Below are positions 32,176 through 44,280 of a DNA stretch of 64,000 bases, piece by piece. How positions within the stretch are numbered: the first letter of the stretch is position 1; every line of letters begins with the position of its first letter. The DNA lies in assembly GCA_016748015.1 (NCBI GenBank), contig JAAOMT010000697.1, positions 665,145 through 729,144 of the forward strand. Reading direction: 5' to 3'. A program made the translations under genes and the position numbers. The stretch comes from Geosiphon pyriformis. Its lineage: Eukaryota > Glomeromycota > Glomeromycetes > Archaeosporales > Geosiphonaceae. The notes below the pieces were generated by a model. That model did not search any database. It was not told where the DNA came from and saw only the letters and a list, made by a program, of their open reading frames with translations.

Positions 32176-32900
32176 TTGGCAATAATTGTCTACCAACCAA
32201 TTCCCAGTTCATTCAACCAGCCATCAGGATCACACCAGTGGAGTTTAAGAACTGGGTATACTCAAAACCTGAGTTCCCAAAACTATTTAAGTCTCTTGGT
32301 TACTCCAAAAGACACTCCATCCAATAACTTGAAAACAAATCAGAAATTACTTACCAGCAACATACTACCAGCCACTGTCATGGAAGATGAGTCACTCGCA
32401 GTTATATTCCCCTTCGAAATTGAGGACTCAACATCTATGCCCTTGTTCAGTGGAGCTGCACTCAAGGAAAAACCAATTACTGCTATGTACATAGATGCCA
32501 AAGTTAATGATCACTTTATCAAACTTATCCTAGATAGTGGATTAGCAGACAGTATTATCATTAGGCAACTCATGAATCAATTAGGTTGCTGAGTTGACCA
32601 TGCTGCCAGTGCTAAAATTATAACAGCTGATGGAGCAACAAAAACTCCAATTGGTGATATTGATGATCTACCCATTGAAATCAATGGCATCATAGTACTC
32701 ATCAAAGTTCTAGTAATAGAAGCAATGTAATACCAGGCTTTGGTTGGAAATGACTGGCTGTCAAAAACCAACGCCATGCTTAACTGGAACACCCAAAAAT
32801 TACAGCTCAGCCAGAACAGTCAACACATATGTATACTAGCCACGTGTGGCCATTTCAAGACCACTAACACATTAGCACTGCTCATTGAGTTTGAGGAAGA
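32176..32900 (+). pseudogene. Element 2 aspartic protease
   Basis: Active-site LILDSGLADSIIT near 32527-32565 keeps the catalytic Asp. Stops: TGA at 32590 and TAA near 32728. Downstream NDWLSKTNAML matches the same region of element A. Confidence 0.78.
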
Positions 32901-33189
32901 AGAAAAGAAACCTACCTGAGAAGTCTATCAAGTGTTATGGACTGAAAAAAACCACAACAAGTTACTACCAATACCCTCCTGGGATGACAACGGGAAAGGA
33001 AACAGAAGGAAAAACTTACCTGGAATTCCAACCAAGCTTGGAAAACCAACAACAACTAAGAAGAGCTAATAAATTGGGAGTAGGAGAAAAATGCAAAAGG
33101 AAAAAGAAAAGAAAAGAAAAAAGAACCAATATTACTCACCACCACTACTTATAATCACTATACTTACATTACACCACAATGATCTGCCT

Positions 33190-33840
33190 ATTGTTGACCA
33201 AAGCTCATATGTGCCAATTGTGACAAGAAATTGTTATCAATGAGTGCATGCTGTGGCAACGACAAAAAATACACAATGACAACAAAATTCTATTGCTGTC
33301 CATACATCCTTGACCACTTTGGAAGACCGAAACAAATTAGAAAGTAAGATAACAAACCATGCTTGGCTTGTGGAAAAACTCTTCTAGATGAAGGAATATG
33401 GAACAACATTCCTAGATAAAAAAAAACATGCAACAAATTGTGTCAGTACATGATTCTCATAAGTGACTGGATAGAAAAAGGAACACCCATAGAAGCTGCT
33501 TGGAGATGAGCAGTCAAATGTCTGGACAGATGTCCACATGATAATGACAAAATCTGGTAAATGGCACTTGCCAAAATAGAAAGAGCATTACCAAAAGAAA
33601 TAAAAACAATTAAAAATAATTTACCTGAACCTATAAAACTTGACTGGGACCCAGAACCAGTTATAAATCTCCTAGATCTAGAACAATTTTATAAACACTA
33701 CCAGAAATTAGCACCCATTAGAAAGGAACAAGAACAACGGTTGAAAGAAATAAATACAAGACTATGTAACTATTGCTTAATTTTATGTAACTTTTAATAT
33801 TGTAATGAATATGATCTCATTTACAATCCACTAATCTGCA
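33190..33840 (+). pseudogene. Element 2 cysteine-rich module
   Basis: Same cysteine pairs as element A: ANCDKKLLS, CLACGKTLL..TCNKLCQ and CNYCLILCNFQYCNECD then LIYNPP. The span 33561-33797 is open (ALAKIERALPKEIKTIKNN) and is clearly homologous to 24084-24240 of element A. Confidence 0.6.
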
Positions 33841-34087
33841 TGATCTACATAATTCCAGAAGAGAAGGAACCAATTAGCAGCTGCACATCAGAATTGGAAT
33901 CAACTTGCAATCTTGATTCAAACTCTGACAATGACAATGATAAAAACAACAGTTTCAGCTCTGCTCAATGTGACAATAGAAAATATAGTGATTCAAATCC
34001 GATTTAAACCCCAAAACATATATTTCACTTCCTGATCTCACCAAAGAACAGAAACTTAAATGGTTCAGCAATAATAATGAAGATATT

Positions 34088-34837
34088 ATGCCAGAACACA
34101 TGCATGATACTAATGCAGAGTTTGATCTGAGATATCTGAAAAAAAATCTCATCAAATTGGAACCCCATTTGCACACTTGTATTAATCTCAAAATAGCACT
34201 GAAAATTACAGCAACAACAATAGTTCAGTTAGCATTTAGAAATAGCTTAGCCAAAAAGGGAATCAACATCAAAAGAGGAATAATTGACACAGAATATGTA
34301 GAAAATATCATTGTAATGCTACAAAATGACTCAGAAAAGACATATATTATAGATCTAAATAAAAAGATAGTACAGGCAATATTCCTGTCTCTGGTTAAAA
34401 TAGCTCAATTAGTATCAGTAGAAAACAGAAAAGAATTAGGGATCACAGCTAAAAAGATACAGGGATTCAGATCCACAGATAGAATAAATATACCAGTAAA
34501 TATGGCAAAGAAAGAAATTATTGACAAAGGAGAAATTATTTCCACCCATCAACCAATTTCTATTCCACCATATGACCAGTACATGGTAGTCATAGAAAGA
34601 AAAGTAAAAGATCAGATACAGATTTTTGAAGCAGAAGCAACACTTTGTGAATTAGGAAAGATCGGATTAGTCAATCTACACATACCAGCCAAAAACCACA
34701 GCCACATTAAAATCTCTATTTACAATAATACAAGAGACATTATTAAGATACCAAAAAAAACCACCATTGGATACTTAACCACAGAAATTGAAGACCAGAC
34801 ACCATTTCAGACTTTCTACAACTGTGTAGATATGTGA
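34088..34837 (+). CDS. Element 2 dUTPase domain plus C-terminal module
   Basis: 249 codons without a stop, the longest open frame in element 2. Motifs: I HDTNAEFDL (Asp to Asn and Gly to Glu changes), II RNSLAKKGI (Arg kept), III RGIIDTEY, IV KIVQ, V KIQGFRSTD. Motif I and V changes make it probably inactive. C-terminal module ..GLVNLHIPAKNHSHIKI.. and TTIGYLTTEIEDQ as in element A. A frame end at 34835 leads to RT. Confidence 0.85.
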   Translation: MPEHMHDTNAEFDLRYLKKNLIKLEPHLHTCINLKIALKITATTIVQLAFRNSLAKKGINIKRGIIDTEYVENIIVMLQNDSEKTYIIDLNKKIVQAIFLSLVKIAQLVSVENRKELGITAKKIQGFRSTDRINIPVNMAKKEIIDKGEIISTHQPISIPPYDQYMVVIERKVKDQIQIFEAEATLCELGKIGLVNLHIPAKNHSHIKISIYNNTRDIIKIPKKTTIGYLTTEIEDQTPFQTFYNCVDM

Positions 34838-34929
34838 ATATTACATCTCAAACCATATATAGATGAGAAGAATGTTATTTGCTCTAATCAGAACAATTAG
34901 AACAAATGAACATGGGAAACTTAGATCTA

Positions 34930-35760
34930 TTACAACATATGCAGCTCAAAATGTTACTCAACAATTTCAATAATATTTTTGTCAGTGAAAACAAATTTGG
35001 CAGAACTGATATTATTCAACATTAAATCAAAACTGGAGATGCAATGCCAATTAAACAGAAAGCATACAGAGTACCACCAGCTAGCCATGAGATCATTCAT
35101 CAAGAAATCAATTGGATACTTGACAATAGGCTAATTCAGCTATTAATGAGTCCATAGTCATTACCAGTGGTACTAGTCTGGAAGAAGAATGGAAAAATCC
35201 ACTTTTGTGTAGATTATTGGAAGTTGAATGGAGTAACCAAAAGAGATAGCTATCTAATGCCAAAAATCCAAAAGCTGTTTGATGCTTTTGGAAGAAAGAA
35301 ATGGTTTTCAACATTAGACTTAGACAGTGGTTACTAACAAGTAGCCATGAAACCAGAAGACAAGGAGAAAACAGCTTTCACAATTCAGGAAGAAAATTTT
35401 GAATTTGAAGTAATGCCATTTGACTTAATGAATGCTCCAGCAACATTTCAATAGCTTATGGAAATTGTTTATACTGAGTTACTGTGGAAATCAGTAGTTT
35501 TTTACTTAGATAACACCAATGTGTTCTCAGAGACATTTGATGATTATTTGCATCATCTTCAACAAGTATTTAAAAGATTGAAAAGAGCAGGATTGAAATT
35601 AAATGTGACCAAGTGTTTTTTTTGGCAAAACAGAGTTGAAATTTTTGGGACATGTCATAAGCAAAGATGGCATTAAAATAGATCCAGATAAAATTGCAAT
35701 AGTAAAGAACTTTTTAGTACCAATCAACTTGACAGAATTGAGAGCATTTTTGGGATTCGC
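34930..35760 (+). pseudogene. Element 2 reverse transcriptase
   Basis: KTGDAMPIKQKAYRVPPASHE, STLDLDSGY, FEVMPF, NAPATFQ, and the catalytic box YLDN at 35503-35514, the same Asp-to-Asn change as element A. Several TAG/TAA stops and a frameshift near 35640 (the frame of 35458-35676 passes to that of 35636-35899). Confidence 0.88.
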
Positions 35761-35819
35761 TGGATATTATCACTGTTTCATCAAAAACTTTTCTAAACTG
35801 GTCCAGCCACTTCATTACT

Positions 35820-36300
35820 TACAAACTAAGAATGTAAAGTATGAATGGACAGAAGTTCAACAAAAAACATTTGACACACTGAGAAGAAAGCTTATTTAAG
35901 CTTTAGTGTTGATGTATCCAGATCACAACAAACTATTTATTATCACCACTGATGCATTAGGCCAGGCATTGGAAGCAGTACTATCACAGAAAAGACTGGA
36001 TGGAAGAAAGTATTCAGTAGCTTATGCCAGTAGAAGCTTAAGTCCAGCTGAAAAGAACTATGAAACCCCAGCACTAGAACACTTAGCTATCTATTGGGCT
36101 GTTATTAAGTAGAAAAAATACTTAAGTCAAAAGTTTGATGTATATACTGATCACAAAGAATTGACTTCAATTCAGAAGCAGGAATTTGAAGACGACCACC
36201 ATGTCAGATAGAAAATAGAACTTTTACCATTTAATTATACAGTACATTACAAAAAGGGAAAAAAAAATGGAAATGCCAATAGTTTGTTGTGAATGAGACA
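35820..36300 (+). pseudogene. Element 2 RNase H
   Basis: FIITTDALGQALEAVLSQ keeps the Asp that element A has lost. AYASRSLSPAEKNYETPALEHLAIYWAVIK and YTDHKELTS follow. TAA at 35897 and TAG codons at Trp or Gln positions interrupt it. Confidence 0.82.
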
Positions 36301-36339
36301 AATTTAAAAACATTTTAACCCAAAAATATAACAAAAGAT

Positions 36340-37735
36340 GAATATACAAAAATATCAACAACTACAACATTATATAAATACCCAATTGTTTAAAGAGAAA
36401 TTATCTTAAAAGAAACAAAGGAACATAAAACAACAATCAAAATATTTTATCAACTGTTAAAATATACTTTACTGGAAGAACAGAAAAAATTCAGATCAAC
36501 TAATTAGAGTAATCACAGAACCAGAAAAAGAGACAATATTATTCAACATGTACTCAGATTCAATAACAAGACATTTTCATAAAGAAACAACCATGGAAAG
36601 AACCAAAAAAAAATATTATTGGCTATCAATGTATTCAGACATCATCCAATATGTTCAAAATTGTGATGCTTGTCAGAAAAAAGAAGGAACAAGACCCAGT
36701 AAACCATTAAAACCAATCAAAGTGAGACAACCATTTGATTATATCAGGATTGACTTAGTTAGATCATTAACAATCACTGGTAGAGACAACAGATATATTG
36801 CAGTAGCCATAGACTATTTTACTAAATAACCAGAAGCAAAAGCCATTCAAAGAACAGATGCAGAATTCATTGCCGAATTTATTCATCAAGACTTGATATG
36901 TTAACACAAATGTCCAAAAGAACTATTATTAGATCAAGGAATTCACTTTGTAAATAGAACATTGGCAGAATTAAGTCAAAAATTTGGAATAAAAAGACCA
37001 TTATTATTACCATACCATCTACAAACAAATGGACTAGTTGAAAAGTTTAACAGAATATTGTGTGAAGCCATTGCCAAAATCAGCCAAGAAAACCAGGACG
37101 AATGAAATTTAATTATACCAACAGTATTATTTGCTTATTGGACAATAAAGCAAGACACTATACAAGCAATACTATTCAAATTAGTATATGGTAGAACAGC
37201 AACATTACCAGTTGAGATAGAAGTCCAAACCTATCCAACAGAACCAATAACAGAAGAAAATTTCCAAAGAACATTTTTGAAAAGAACATATGACTTAATG
37301 GAAACACTAGAAAACATATGGCAAAAAGCAGCTGATAACATCCAAAAGTTACAAGAGAAACAAAAAAAAAGACATGATAACCAACTACCAAATAAATTAG
37401 TTAAATTCAAGATTGGAAACAAAGTACTTTTATATCATACTAAAGCAGAAAAACAATAGAGTAGAAAATTTGACCCCAAATGGGATGGATCATTTCACAT
37501 AAAAGAAATTCTTGGAAATGAAGCTTATAAATTAAGATAGAACAACAAAATCTTAGCCAAAGCAGCATATGGAGATTGACTAAAACCATATTACTATATA
37601 GTATTACCATTTATCAGTAATATTCCACAATTAAGAATACAGAGAATACTAGTCCAACCAGATGAGATTTCACAAGATCTGGAACCAATTATAATTATTG
37701 GACCAAACATGTAATATTAAACAAAAAAAGAGAAT
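36340..37735 (+). pseudogene. Element 2 integrase
   Basis: HHCC segment ITRHFHKE..CDACQKKEG; core RIDLVRSL, LLLDQGIHFVN and GLVEKFNRIL supply Asp, Asp and Glu. C-terminal KFDPKWDGSFHIKEILGNEAYKL. Interrupted by TAA at about 36826 and other stops; open pieces are 36548-36829 and 37277-37459. Confidence 0.85.
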
Positions 37736-37743
37736 ATAAAAAC

Positions 37744-38407
37744 ATGGTAGACATAACAGAAGACTTCAGAAAAATGGAAATCACTGACAACATCCACTTA
37801 CTAACACAACAACTCTTCCAATTAATTCAACAACAGAAGATAGAAATTACTATCAATCAACAAACCATTCGATACTGAGATACCAAAAAGATATCCAAAT
37901 ACAGAAATCAAAGAAAAACAGAAACCACTATTAACAAAATGATTCTGAAAATAAAATTGCAATAGAAGAACCAACAAGTGTTACCACATATTAAGAGTTG
38001 ACCAAAAAAATTTGGAAATGATGGATACACAAATTTCCAAGAAACTTTTGTTATTTTCACTTGAGATAACACTTAAATATTCAAAACTTATACATAGATA
38101 AAACAAAACAATTATTTGACACAATAGTACTGCAACAACTGAAACAATTTGTGGGAAAGAACAATTTGATTACACAAGCCAAAGCCATCTATAGACTATA
38201 TATGGGATTCCAAGACAGACCAGAAATCTTAATCCAGAATTGGACTCTATTACAATTAACCAAATGGACAAAATAACCAACACCCAATTTGAAGAATTAC
38301 AGAACAATATAACCTAAGTAATTCTCAAAAAAGAAGTTCAAGAGATACTCAATGACAGAGAGTTAGAGTTAAGAAATTTGAGAGATCTTGACAGAGCTCA
38401 ATATTAA
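37744..38407 (+). pseudogene. Element 2 ORF3
   Basis: Homologue of the element-A post-integrase ORF, starting MVDITEDFRKMEI and continuing ..LTQQLFQLIQQQKIEI... Frameshifts and stops in the middle (for example in the WTWW region) make it non-functional. Confidence 0.65.
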
Positions 38408-38421
38408 AAAAAAGAAAATAA

Positions 38422-39292
38422 TATTACTTATAGAATATAGGAAGTATATTAGCATATAAATTAGCCAATCAGAAGTAGTCATAATAAATGTGGAATTCTA
38501 GGATTTCTCTTAAAAGAAATCACAGGATTTCAAGAATTTCAAGATTCTTGTACAAAGAATTACAAGATTCCAAAATTCCAGGATTTCTCTCAAAAAAAAT
38601 TGCAGAATTCCAGAAATTCCAAGATTCCTGGTGTGAAAAATTGAGAAATTGAAGAATTTCAATTATGTATATATAGCAGTAGTGCTAGAAGTAGAAAAAA
38701 CAGAATCTTTTAGTTAGAGACCTCTCAGTTTAGATCTGATCTAAGCAACTTTTTATTCCCAAATATCAATAAATAATTATTTATTATCTCAATCCACTCT
38801 CTACTATCAACATGAAGTGTTGATAGTAATTGATACTTAACCATACTGGAACAATAGCTCTTAATTATGGCTATTGATGGGATACTAACTTGCAATTGCT
38901 TTTGTTTATTTCTTTATCTTCTTTTATTTTCTTTATTTCTTTTGTATTTTTTGTTGATTGACTAATTGATTAAAAATTAAAACACTGAGTTACAGACGTT
39001 ATAGGAACTGGTAAAAAACTTGTGAAACAAGAGTAGAACACTCATAAATTTGAGAATAGCTTACCAAAAGGATTACCGGCCACCACACTGAGAAAGAAAT
39101 TCAACAGAATTGCAATTCCAGGAGACTACTAAACAACTATTGAATCTTTGTTCATTATACAAAAGACTCAACCAAAATCTTCAGATAAAGACAAAGTACT
39201 AATTTTATTAACATCATCTATTAGACTAGTTACTAAGCACCAAGTTATGGGTTTGTTATTTGCCTTGAGACCCCAATTAATCACTTGTAACA
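38422..39292 (+). repeat. Element 2, 3' LTR
   Basis: 871 bp, starts TATTACTTATAG (decayed TGTTACTC) after a purine-rich tract, ends CACTTGTAACA. Its inverted repeat (38803-38827) has loop TGAAG, whereas the 5' LTR of the same element has CTTTA. Confidence 0.92.
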
Positions 39293-40830
39293 ACACTTAA
39301 TTTGCCAAAAGCTCTAAAAAGTATTCTAAAAAAACCAAATAAGCATTTAAAAAAAAGTTATTTTGTAAAACAGAAAGAAATTTTTTATTAAAACCTAAAG
39401 CACCAAGAAAAAAAGAGCCAAAATTAAAACCAAAAAACAAATTGTTAAAAACAGAAGCTGCTGAGACTATTTGAGCTTATAATTTGTTATCAAAAACAGT
39501 AAAATAAGAAATAAAAACATTTTTTTTGGCATACAACTTAGCCAGTTAAAGACAATTTTTATTCAAAACAACTTTTTTAAATACTTTTAAAGATAGAAAA
39601 ATAAAAAAACCAGAAACATTATACTTTAAAGCAAAATAACCAAAATATCCACATTTTTCACATTGAATCAAATTTATTCTAGTCCAAAAAAGTTTTATAT
39701 TACCAAAAATTGGCTCTATGTAAAAAGTAAATTTTAGTTTTTTATCTGATTCAAAACCAATTACAGTACAGCAAACTCTGTTGTTAGTTTTAAATAATCA
39801 ATTTATATTACAAGTTTTTCTACCAATCTCTTTCAATAAAGCACCAAGATCATAAACAGTTGTTTTCATGAAAAAAAGAAATAAAAGAGTCTTAAATTGA
39901 TTCTTAAACATTTAAATATCATGATTTTTTACAGCTTTTGCCATACATACTAAATTTTTTTCAATTAAAAATATTTATTTTGATGCCAACAAATCAGCTT
40001 AACTTGATTTAGTAAATTTTATCACAGCTTTTTGTCACAGTTCAATCAGTTGTAAACAGATTGACACAATTTGACCAAACTTAAATACTACAGTAATAAT
40101 TATTTTTTTTGACTTATCTATAAAAATTTCTTTGATTATTACAGTTTAATCTAAGTGCACTTTTTGTTTCTTAAGATTATTGTTTATTTTAATTCTTTTT
40201 TCTTTAACCAACAATATAGTCTTATTCATATTTTCTTTTGAAACAAATATTAATTTAATAATTTTCTCAAATTTTAAAAAAATAGTAGCCCCTCAAAACT
40301 ATTAATTGTTGAAAAAAGTTTTCTAATTACTTGAGTTTTTGCTGTTACTGATTTTTTTTTAACAACTGAAAGATTAATATCTAAAGCAAAAAATTTCCTG
40401 ACAGATACTTCTATTTAAGTTTTTATAATTTTGGAATCTATTCACCTTTTTTCTAGAAAGATATTAAGAAAAAAAGAAAAAAATTCTTTATTTTTATTTA
40501 TTCTATAGTTAAGTATATCAATAAAAAAACCACAATCCAAGCTGGTATTAAATCTTTTAATTTTAAGAGTTATTATAGCTAAGCCAAAAAAAACCCACTA
40601 TTAGCACTTATTGAGACATTATTAATTTTCTCATTACTTGATTTATCATCTATATTTGAATATATATTATTACTAAGACCAGATTTAACCAAGAAAATTT
40701 TTTTTTATTACCAAAGTACTTGATATTATTTACAAATACTCTTTTTTTTAAGAGAAAGTACCATTAACAAAACTATAAAGAGTTCTTTTAGGTACTTTTT
40801 TCTTGGACATATTGTCATTTAAAGCAGCTT
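39293..40830 (-). pseudogene. LINE-3 ORF1 (nucleic-acid-binding protein), decayed
   Basis: Minus-strand frame starting near 40820 with MSKKKVPKRTLYSFVNG and containing a zinc-knuckle remnant CEKCGYFGYF at about 39660-39635, where an intact one would be CxxCxxxGHxxxxC. It ends ..LEYFLELLANKV at 39293 against the LTR of element 2. Many stops and very AT-rich. It is a different ORF1 lineage from that at 46026-48140. Most simply the 5' half of the LINE whose 3' half is at 10770-15529. Confidence 0.65.
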
Positions 40831-41648
40831 TCAGATTTATTACAAAAAAATTATTGACTTAAAAAAATATTGAAAATAATAATACTAAGATAACTAAAAA
40901 CAAAAACTTCTTTTTTAAAAAATTGCTCTTTAAAGAATTTTAGACATAAAAGAAAAAGAAAATTTATTTTATTAATAATTATTATATATTTTATAAATAT
41001 AATTTAATTATTATTTATTTTTATATAATATAAATATTATATATATTAAAGCTAAATTATGCTAAAATTAATACATAATTAATTATTTAAGCCAATTAAA
41101 ATTATTTTAAATTAAACAAAAAAAACATAATTATTATTATTATTTTATTAATATTATTATTTAAATAATAATAAAATCACTTATTTAATTTATTATTGTT
41201 ATTTTATTAATTTCAATTTTTGCTTTTTAAAAATTTAACAAATTATTGAAAATATTATTATTTATATTTACAAAATTTATTTTTAAAAACTTTTTAAACA
41301 TATTAATTTTTGTTTTATTAAAATTTTTTATTTATAATTTATTATTATTATTATTTAATAATTTGTTTTATAATAAAAGTTTTTTTAAAAAACTAATAAA
41401 TTTAATTATAAATTTTATAAACAATTTTATAATTAAAAACCAAATAATTTAAACTTTAATATTTATAATAATACTATATTTAAAAGTTTTTTACCAAAAA
41501 CAATTTTTTTTAAAATATTAATTTTAATTAAAATAAGATAACAATAATATATTTTTATTAATAAATAAATTTAAAAAACCAAAAAAATAAAACAAATTTA
41601 ATTATTAACTTATATAATTTTTTTTATTAAATATTTAATAAATATAAT
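40831..41648. other. Extremely AT-rich spacer
   Basis: Nearly pure A/T sequence with runs of TTA/TAA; ORFs here (for example 41246-41452) are Phe/Leu/Asn/Ile strings, the typical product of AT composition. Nothing recognised. Confidence 0.7.
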
Positions 41649-41669
41649 CTAATTATTATTTAAAGATGC

Positions 41670-44090
41670 AGATGGTGTTAAATGAGCCAAATTTAAGGAT
41701 AATATGGCAGCAAATGCTACTATGTTACATGAAAATTTTCTTGTGGCCAGTATGCATTCAAACCTGGATGTGATGTGAGTTGCTTTCTGTAAAGTGTTAT
41801 GTCTGTCTGCTGATACAGTTTTTAAGAAGAAATGATTCAAAGACTATAATCATGTTTTCATTAAGGAGTCATCCAAATTTCACAAGCTGAAGCTCTTGGT
41901 ATCAAAGTTAGTTAAGGCATCTTGTTTAGACTCTTTTGGGGAATTTACATCTTTGTTTAGCAAATGAAAGGGTTTGAATTCAGTTAATGCTTCCGTGGTG
42001 AGGTTTCTTTTTCTGTCAGGTTTCTTCTTTGATGCTATTCAATCAGTTTTGTCTAAAGTTAGGAAGTTATATTGCTCCTCCAAAATGTTGGAAGTGGAAT
42101 GTGTCAGAGAATCTAGAATTAAGTCAGCAATAAATAAGAGGATGGAAAGTTTTGAATTGAACAAAGGTCATACTATTAGAAGTGTGCTGAAATGTTCCTT
42201 TCGCAAAGTGACTTTGGATTATCTAGTCATGAATAATAAATTGGTTTTAGAACCTGATCTGGTTAGAACCAAGGTGAATGTGGTCATAGAAGGGTGAACT
42301 AAAAAGCACAATGTGGTTTTTGTTGTCTCTGGTGTATGGCATTGCCAATATCAGTCTTTGGAGTATGTTTTTAATGATGTCTTTTCTAATGTGATGTGCC
42401 CAATTGATTTTGATGAGATGTCTGATGTCATCTTAAATCTGCCTGATGGAAAAGTGGCTGGTTTTTCTGGTATCTCAAATAAGTTATGGAAACATTGTGA
42501 CAGATTGGTTTTGAATATGCTTTTGGTGCTTTTGAATTCTTGCTTGGATTGTGAATTTATTCCTGGGCCTTGGAAGGAGGCTTGGGTGTCAATAATCCCC
42601 AAACCATATGAGTAGAAGGGTGTTTTCACAAACACTCATCCTAATTGCTTTGATTGAGATGGCTTGCAAAATTCTCTCCAAGATTCTTTCGGACAGGATT
42701 TCTTTTGCATGCAGTAAGTTTAATGTTTTTAGAAGGGATAATTTTTCTGTTCTAAAGGGTATGACCACACAATCTCCTATTTTCACTATTGGATCAGTTA
42801 TTGAGGATGCTTTAGAAAAAAACTATAAGCTGTGGCTGATATTGCAGGATATGCAGAAAGCTTATAATTCTGTTGGCTGAGAATATCTTAGAGAGAGCTT
42901 AGTTAGGATAAAGATGTGTGACAAGTTCATCTGGTTTTTTGGTGGCATTCATAATGGTCGGGTTAACAGGGTTATGACAGATTTTGAGTTGACTGATAGA
43001 TACCAGATGCATGATGGTTTGGACCAAGGAGAGATGTTTTCTCTTCTTCTTTGGCACATATTTTATGATCCTCTTTTGTGTGAAGTCAAGAGACAAAGAA
43101 GTGTGTATGGATACAGATTAAACTCTTACTTCATGACCAGAACTGGTAGCTCTGAATCTTAGAATGGTTTGACTTCTTTTCTTGCTGCAAGTGTTTTTGT
43201 TGATGACATTATTTGGGTTAGTAGCAGCCAGACTGCTATGCAACATATTCTCAATATTGCTAGTGAATTTTTTTGGATTAATAACATTTCGATCAATAAT
43301 GACAAAATGGTAGCCATTCCCATTAATTGCAAAGTCTCTAAGCCTTGTTTACTGATCAGCAGTTTGCCTATTTTGATAGCCAAAAAAGAGGAGTCTTATT
43401 GATACTTGGGCATTTTTCTGTCTACTGAAGGTTTGTTAAAGCCTAGTTTAACTAGGACCCATCTGGATGTCCGGTTTTTTATCAATCTTGTGCTAAAAAA
43501 GGCTGTTTCTAACAAACAGTTCTCGTATTTAGTGTCAGTGGTCTTTTACCCCATCATTGCATACAGAACTCAGTTTAGTTTTGTTTCTATTAATGTATGT
43601 GCAAAATGGGACATTATGATTTGCAAGGACTTGAAATCCAAATCTGGTTTGCCACGTGACTTTTCCAATGATGCTATTTACCATCTTTTTCTGTATGGTT
43701 TGAAGTCTTTTGAACAGATCCAAGCTGAAAGCAAGTCAGCTTCTGTTGTTGGTTTTGCCAATTCTGTTGATATCTTGGGCTGTTTGTTTGTGCATATATT
43801 ACATAATTTGCAGGTCCTCAGCTGGCACCCTTGCCACCCCCTGCTTTTTCCTTCTCATGTTAATATCAATCCTTTGAATAACTTTTTGGCTGGTGTTGTC
43901 CAGATTTTTTTGGGGTGTGACCTTTTTCTGAGTGGTTTCATGACCAATGCTTTTCATTTTCCAAGTGGAACTCTTATGTCTGTTATTCTTAGTGACCCCA
44001 CTTTTTATAATTGTGTTTTTTTGCTTTGGCATTATGAAATTGCCTTTGTTGAGCAGCTTTATAGTCATACTGATTCTGTCTTCGAATGAA
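41670..44090 (+). pseudogene. LINE-1 reverse transcriptase region
   Basis: Open blocks joined by a few stops and a frameshift near 42640. LNLPDGKVAGFSGISNKLWKH and WKEAWVSIIPKPYE (42420-42610), LSKILSDRISFACSKF, LWLILQDMQKAYNSVG (catalytic Asp in LQDM), GLDQGEMFSLLLWHIFYDPLL and the catalytic FVDD at 43196-43207 (the usual x-x-D-D box). Followed by YLGIFLSTEG and LKSKSGLPRDF. Stops are TGA/TAG at Trp positions (for example after PKPYE). The motif set matches jockey-like LINE proteins of Rhizophagus from my knowledge of the family. Confidence 0.9.
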
Positions 44091-44280
44091 GGACTTTCAA
44101 GTAGTAGAAAAGATTGGACCCTTGGAGCCCAGTTCTTCACTGGTTTAACATTTCTGTTCGCTATCTAAATGACTCTGGACCACCTTCTGTTTACAATTCT
44201 CTATTGTTATGTGATGGTTTATCCAACATTTTTGAGTCTTATGAGTTTAAAGTTGTGTGCAATTGTCTGTTGAGAGTTGA

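Larger units (their letters stand above)
18909..39292 (+). mobile_element. Element 2: Ty3 retrotransposon, family A, interrupted by element A
   Basis: Host element of the nest: LTR 18909-19564 plus 29819-30035, internal part 30036-38421, 3' LTR 38422-39292. Without element A it is about 10.1 kb. Same domain order as element A, with more stops. Left flank (18908) is family-B RNase H and right flank (39293) is LINE ORF1, so the flanks do not belong to one interrupted sequence. Confidence 0.88.

Noticed and set aside
18905-39296. GCAC before element 2 and ACAC after it as a 4-bp target duplication
   Set aside because: The flanking sequences belong to different elements (family-B RNase H and LINE ORF1), so the 3-of-4 match is most likely chance.
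41246-41452. 68-codon ORF rich in Phe, Leu and Asn
   Set aside because: Composition is that expected from almost pure A/T sequence; no domain or conservation.
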